A DNA stretch of 8,793 nt from Chlorobiota bacterium (lineage in GTDB: Bacteria; Bacteroidota; Bacteroidia; Bacteroidales; F082), in NCBI GenBank assembly GCA_030619415.1, contig JAUXBM010000056.1:1-8793 (forward strand), read 5' to 3'. The notes beneath the pieces are model-generated. The model made no database searches and was not told the DNA's origin. It was given only the letters and a program-made list of their open reading frames with translations. The position numbers and the translations under genes are program-made. Each line of letters begins with the position of its first letter. Position 1 is the first letter of the stretch. Of this stretch, positions 5,139 to 8,793 are shown piece by piece.

Positions 5139-7316
5139 CTATTTAACCCTCACAACTTTCCCGACACCTTTCACAAGGTTTAATTTGGCGATTAATTGAT
5201 CGAGGTGATCCAGGTCTTTGATCATTACGACAACGCGACCTTCGGAGTGTTTTCCTTTTTTCTGAAAATTGATTGATCGCATATTCACCCTTAGATCATC
5301 AGAAATTGTACTTGTAACTGCACTAACCAGTCCGATCTCATCAGTTCCGATAATTTTAAGGTTGATGGCCGAGAACGACTCCGATTCACTAACTACCCAC
5401 TTTATAACCATCACCCGGTATGGATACCTGGTGGTGAGGCTTTTTGCATTTGGACAGTTTTTGCGATGGATCGACAAACCACCTGTTGTAGTTACAAATC
5501 CAAACACTTTATCACCCGGAATTGGTTTGCAGCATTTGGCCAGGCGATAATTCACATTTTTGAGGTTCTCACCAATATAAACGATCTCTTCCAGATCGGC
5601 TACGTCTGTTTTTACTTCACGCCGTGGCTCCCTAACCTCTGGTTTTTTTCGGGTTGTATCAGTTTCAACAAATTTCTTAAGGCGTTTTTTAATATCCGCA
5701 AGGTCAATTTTCTCTTCTGCAATCAGGTAATACAGATCGGTGCCTGTTTCCAGTTTGTAATATTTTACCAGAAAATTAACAAGGTCTTCCGAACTCCTGA
5801 TCTTCCAGCGCTTTAATTTTCTCGTCAAAATATCTTTGCCTGATTCAGCCTCCCGGTATTTTTCCTCCTTCAGCTGTTTTTTAATGTTTGTCCGGGCTTT
5901 CTCTGTATTTACAAATGCCAGCCAATCGAATTTGGGTTTTTGATTCTTTGAGGTAAGTATATCTACTTTATCTCCGTTTTTTAAAACATGACGAATGGGA
6001 ACCAATTTGTCATTTACCTTAGCACCTTTACAGTTGGCTCCTACATCGGTATGCACTTCGTATGCGAAGTCAAGTATCGTTGAACCAGCCTTTAACTGCT
6101 TCAAATCGCCTCTTGGCGTAAACACAAAAATCCGGTCATTTTTTGTATGCTCAGAACGGTAGGCAAAATTATGAACAATCTGATCGGGATTTTGTAAAAT
6201 ATCGCGTACTTGCGAAAGCCAGTCTTCCGTATCTCTCTTATTCATCACCCCTTTGTATTGCCAGTGAGCGGCCTGCCCTTCTTCGGCAACTTTGTCCATG
6301 CGTTTTGTCCTTATCTGCACCTCTACCCATTTTTTGTTTTCACCAAGAACTGTAGTATGCAACGACTCATAACCACTGGCTTTCGGGGTACTGATCCAGT
6401 CGCGTAATCGTTTTGGGTTGGGTGGATAAATATTCGTGACTATGGAATAAACTTTCCAGCAGATCTCCTTCTCCTTGCTGGGTTTGCTGTCCAAAATAAT
6501 TCGAATGGCAAACAGGTCGTAAACCTCTTCAAATTCCACATTTTGCCGCTTCATTTTATTATAAATGGAAGGGACAGATTTTGTTCTCCATTTTATATCG
6601 TACTCAATACCCTGTGCCATCATTTCCCGTTCGGCAGGCCGGATAAATTCCTTGATAAAAACTTCGCGTTTGGATTTTGTTTCTTTTATTTTCTGACTGA
6701 TGGAGCTATAAAGCTCCGGGTTTTGGTAACGCATAATGCGCTCGTCAAATTCAGTTCTTACTTTATACAATCCCAGCCTGTGTGCAATGGGTGAATAAAT
6801 ATGGTTTATCTCTTCAATAAAATGGCCGGCTTTATCACCGCGCAATTCAATATTCCTGATGTCGTTAAGGCGGTGGGCAAGTTTGATAAGAATAACACGC
6901 ATATCATTCACCATCGAAAGATATAATTTACGGAAAGCGTCTGACTGGTATGAAATACGTTCAGTCCGAAGTGCTGATATTTTATTAAACCCTTCGATGA
7001 TTTCGGCCACTTGTTCGCCAAAATCGTTACGGATACTTTCAATACTTAAATTGGGGGAAATCTGATCACCATGCAGCAAAGCACAAATAGCAGAGGTAGG
7101 CCCGAGCCCAATCTCTTTCATGGCAGTAATGGCCACATTTATGTTGTGTAATATATATGGACTCCCATTTGGTAAAGATTCGTTAATAAAAACCGCCTGT
7201 GCAATATGAAAAGCACGGGTAATATTTTCTTCATCCTGAGCGGTTAAAGTAGAACTGCATTTTAACAGCTCTTCGAATTTACGTTCGACCAGTTTGTCTT
7301 TTTCCAAAATATCCAT
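5139..7316 (-). CDS. relA: Long RelA/SpoT homologue with degenerate hydrolase site: probable (p)ppGpp synthetase
   Basis: This 725-residue stringent-response enzyme transfers pyrophosphate from ATP to GTP/GDP. Domain order is full-length RSH: pseudo-HD about 35-185, synthetase about 240-355, TGS about 394-455, a helical region, a conserved Cys region with C595-C596 and H617/C621, and a C-terminal ACT about 650-725. Synthetase residues are intact: RTKSVPSIYNKM (244-255), D267 in VYDLFAIR, GYESLH (315-320) and E332 in VEVQIRT; the loop reads RLRD (303-306), the basic type. The hydrolase half keeps H57, but the HD pair is H82-G83, the following ED pair is missing, and the KLADRLHN motif has become KLAHRLND (145-152). 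Hydrolysis is therefore unlikely, so a second, SpoT/Rel-like gene should exist elsewhere. The symbol marks function, not orthology to proteobacterial RelA. Confidence 0.93.
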   Translation of the reverse strand: MDILEKDKLVERKFEELLKCSSTLTAQDEENITRAFHIAQAVFINESLPNGSPYILHNINVAITAMKEIGLGPTSAICALLHGDQISPNLSIESIRNDFGEQVAEIIEGFNKISALRTERISYQSDAFRKLYLSMVNDMRVILIKLAHRLNDIRNIELRGDKAGHFIEEINHIYSPIAHRLGLYKVRTEFDERIMRYQNPELYSSISQKIKETKSKREVFIKEFIRPAEREMMAQGIEYDIKWRTKSVPSIYNKMKRQNVEFEEVYDLFAIRIILDSKPSKEKEICWKVYSIVTNIYPPNPKRLRDWISTPKASGYESLHTTVLGENKKWVEVQIRTKRMDKVAEEGQAAHWQYKGVMNKRDTEDWLSQVRDILQNPDQIVHNFAYRSEHTKNDRIFVFTPRGDLKQLKAGSTILDFAYEVHTDVGANCKGAKVNDKLVPIRHVLKNGDKVDILTSKNQKPKFDWLAFVNTEKARTNIKKQLKEEKYREAESGKDILTRKLKRWKIRSSEDLVNFLVKYYKLETGTDLYYLIAEEKIDLADIKKRLKKFVETDTTRKKPEVREPRREVKTDVADLEEIVYIGENLKNVNYRLAKCCKPIPGDKVFGFVTTTGGLSIHRKNCPNAKSLTTRYPYRVMVIKWVVSESESFSAINLKIIGTDEIGLVSAVTSTISDDLRVNMRSINFQKKGKHSEGRVVVMIKDLDHLDQLIAKLNLVKGVGKVVRVK

Positions 7317-7329
7317 AAAAGTATAGACA

Positions 7330-7360
7330 CAAATATAGCGAATTAGAAGCGGAATTCAAA
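7330..7360 (-). promoter_or_regulatory. Bacteroidota-type promoter of the RSH gene
   Basis: Read on the minus strand, TTTG (7360-7357) is followed after exactly 19 nt by TATATTTG (7337-7330), a full match to the TTTG / TAnnTTTG housekeeping promoter. The -7 box ends 13 nt before the ATG at 7316, so the transcript should begin about 7-10 nt ahead of the start codon. That leaves a very short leader with no room for a Shine-Dalgarno sequence. Confidence 0.75.
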
Positions 7361-7366
7361 ATTAAC

Positions 7367-7399
7367 AACAGCGTTTACACCGAAAATGCAAACGCTGTT
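7367..7399 (-). terminator. Hairpin downstream of floA, candidate intrinsic terminator
   Basis: A perfect 10-bp inverted repeat AACAGCGTTT (7367-7376) / AAACGCTGTT (7390-7399) encloses a 13-nt loop 31 nt after the floA stop. On the minus strand it is followed by GTTAATTTTG, a modest T-rich tail that runs into the -33 box of the next promoter. The weak tail and long loop leave open that it is an operator for the RSH promoter instead. Confidence 0.55.
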
Positions 7400-7429
7400 A
7401 AATTGGAAATATTATTACTTAATCAGGAT

Positions 7430-8416
7430 TTACTCATCCCTCACGTCCAAAGTTGGTGGTTCTTCGGCAATAGAATCCCTCATTTTGGTATCGGCCTGGA
7501 TATTTTGAAATTTATAATAATCCATAATTCCTAGATTTCCTGACCTGAACGACTCGGCAATTGCTTTTGGAATTTCTGCTTCGGCCTGGATAACGTTTGC
7601 ACGGGCTTCCTGGGCTTTGGCCTTCATTTCCTGCTCGTGAGCAACAGCCATCGCACGACGTTCTTCTGCTTTTGCCTGGGCAATATTTTTATCCGCATTG
7701 GCCTGATCCATCTGCAACACAGCGCCAATGTTCTTACCAATATCAATATCAGCAATATCAATTGAAAGGATCTCAAATGCAGTTCCTGAATCGAGGCCTT
7801 TCGAAAGGACAACTTTCGAAATACGGTCCGGGTTTTCAAGCACGGCTTTGTGCGAATCTGCTGAGCCAATGGATGAAACAATACCTTCTCCAACACGTGC
7901 CAGGACTGTATCTTCGCCGGCACCTCCTACCAGTTGTTGAATGTTTGCCCTAACAGTTACACGGGCCATCGCGATAAGCTGAATACCATCCTTTGCCACA
8001 GCAGCAACTTTTTTGGTGTCGATTACTTTTGGGTTTACCGACATCTTCACAGCCTCAAGCACATCACGACCAGCCAAATCGATGGCCGTTGCCGTTTGAA
8101 AGTTCAGGTCCATATTTGCTTTATCAGCAGATATGAGTGCATTGACCACAGATTGCACATGCCCTCCGGCAAGATAGTGCGCTTCGAGGTCATCACGTTT
8201 GAGGTGGATGCCCGCCTTTGTTGCAGCAATCATACTTGTTACAATTACGCCAGGAGGTACTTTCCTCCACCGCATTAAAATTAATTGGAGCAGCGAAATA
8301 CGCACTCCCGAAACCAGGGCTGTAAACCACAGTCCTACAGGGATAAAATAGAACAGCAGCCATAACAAAAATATGGCGCCCACACCACCGGCAATAATTA
8401 CAAAAATGTTGTCCAT
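7430..8416 (-). CDS. floA: Flotillin-like protein FloA (SPFH/band-7 superfamily)
   Basis: This 328-residue membrane-microdomain scaffold is at the normal length for FloA (about 330). An N-terminal hydrophobic segment (about 4-36, with Pro at 26) anchors it as a membrane hairpin. It is followed by the conserved stretch [12 protein letters not shown] (48-59), the SPFH core, a highly conserved [19 protein letters not shown] block (163-181), and an Ala/Glu-rich coiled coil (about 235-290) with repeated AKAEE/AQEARA elements that drives oligomerisation. Flotillins gather specific membrane proteins and affect envelope fluidity and secretion. The start codon lies 2 nt after the stop of the upstream nfeD-type gene, so the two are an operon of the kind long known in Firmicutes and Bacteroidota. 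Confidence 0.95.
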   Translation of the reverse strand: MDNIFVIIAGGVGAIFLLWLLFYFIPVGLWFTALVSGVRISLLQLILMRWRKVPPGVIVTSMIAATKAGIHLKRDDLEAHYLAGGHVQSVVNALISADKANMDLNFQTATAIDLAGRDVLEAVKMSVNPKVIDTKKVAAVAKDGIQLIAMARVTVRANIQQLVGGAGEDTVLARVGEGIVSSIGSADSHKAVLENPDRISKVVLSKGLDSGTAFEILSIDIADIDIGKNIGAVLQMDQANADKNIAQAKAEERRAMAVAHEQEMKAKAQEARANVIQAEAEIPKAIAESFRSGNLGIMDYYKFQNIQADTKMRDSIAEEPPTLDVRDE

Positions 8417-8418
8417 GA

Positions 8419-8793
8419 TTATTTTTTTACTTGTTTAACAAAAATTTTATTTCCCGAGATCTTGATGATCTCAATATCTTTTTCCTCGTCGATGAATTCT
8501 GAGAATGCACTTACTTCAAAAAACTTATCGTCAAAAACTGCTTTACCCATTGGGGCACATCTTGATATCGTTTTTCCCTTCATTCCAACATTCAGGTCGT
8601 CCTTGTCAATCGTCCTGACCTTGCTATCAATTTCCGTGCTGAGCATGGCCTTTTTCCAGGTTTTCGATCGCAGGGCCAGCAACAAACCAATAACGCTTAC
8701 CCCCAAAGTCACGCCGAGGGCTATATGCCCGGCATATGCCCCTTCCCTGGTGTATGCAAGCCAAATACCCGCTACCATCAACCCAAAACCAAT
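8419..8793 (-). CDS. NfeD-family membrane protein, C-terminal part (5' end outside window)
   Basis: The last 124 residues of an NfeD-type protein are visible; the frame stays open to the window edge, so a TTG at 8781 is not taken as a start. Two hydrophobic stretches come first (about fragment residues 1-14 and 24-43), then a short linker, then a soluble domain with [19 protein letters not shown] (about 70-88) and a strand-rich end ([16 protein letters not shown]) typical of the NfeD OB-fold. NfeD proteins are membrane partners of flotillin/stomatin-type proteins and their genes are regularly adjacent, as here with floA 2 nt downstream. Whether this is the short form or the long form with an N-terminal ClpP-like protease domain cannot be decided from the window. 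Confidence 0.9.
   Translation of the reverse strand: MGFGLMVAGIWLAYTREGAYAGHIALGVTLGVSVIGLLLALRSKTWKKAMLSTEIDSKVRTIDKDDLNVGMKGKTISRCAPMGKAVFDDKFFEVSAFSEFIDEEKDIEIIKISGNKIFVKQVKK

Noticed and set aside
7597..7953. 118-codon plus-strand open frame inside floA
   Set aside because: The composition is odd (rich in Pro, Gln and His) and it is the shadow of the strongly conserved floA coding sequence on the other strand.

Overview
The window looks like a chromosomal stretch from a member of the Bacteroidota, probably class Bacteroidia. Four things point that way: DUF4252 proteins encoded next to an ECF sigma factor, an RprY-like response regulator, promoter elements of the TTTG / TAnnTTTG type with almost no Shine-Dalgarno sequences, and A/C-rich heptamer repeats between genes. 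The taxonomic call is inference from gene content and style; no rRNA or other marker gene is present.

Layout, left to right. (1) 1-1088, + strand: the 3' end of a sensor histidine kinase gene and an OmpR-type response regulator, separated by a 61-bp imperfect palindrome. (2) 1089-1253: an intergenic region with two kinds of short repeat and a Bacteroidota-type -7 box. (3) 1254-4935, + strand: a tightly packed six-gene cluster made of an ECF sigma factor, a small single-pass membrane protein (candidate anti-sigma factor), two secreted DUF4252-family proteins, an ABC ATPase and an ABC-2 type permease. Four of the five gene junctions overlap (17, 20, 26 and 8 nt) and the fifth has a 12-nt gap, so this is almost certainly one operon. 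(4) 4936-5138: a convergent intergenic region containing an imperfect heptamer tandem repeat. (5) 5139-7316, - strand: a long RelA/SpoT homologue whose hydrolase (HD) active site is visibly degraded while its synthetase site is intact. It has a very good promoter and a very short leader. (6) 7430-8793, - strand: floA (flotillin-like protein) preceded by the 3' part of an nfeD-family gene that runs off the window.

How the genes may work together. The sigma/membrane-protein pair probably senses an envelope signal and drives its own operon. The operon's output would be two exported DUF4252 proteins and an ABC exporter. The ATPase has Glu where most ABC proteins have the Q-loop Gln, as reported for lantibiotic self-protection transporters (LanF), so export of or defence against a membrane-active compound is a reasonable hypothesis. 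The two-component pair upstream may be independent or may add a second input. The NfeD-FloA pair forms membrane microdomain machinery, and the RelA-like enzyme makes (p)ppGpp. The most notable points are the compact sigma-DUF4252-ABC operon, the E-loop ATPase, and the synthetase-only RSH with its near-leaderless promoter.
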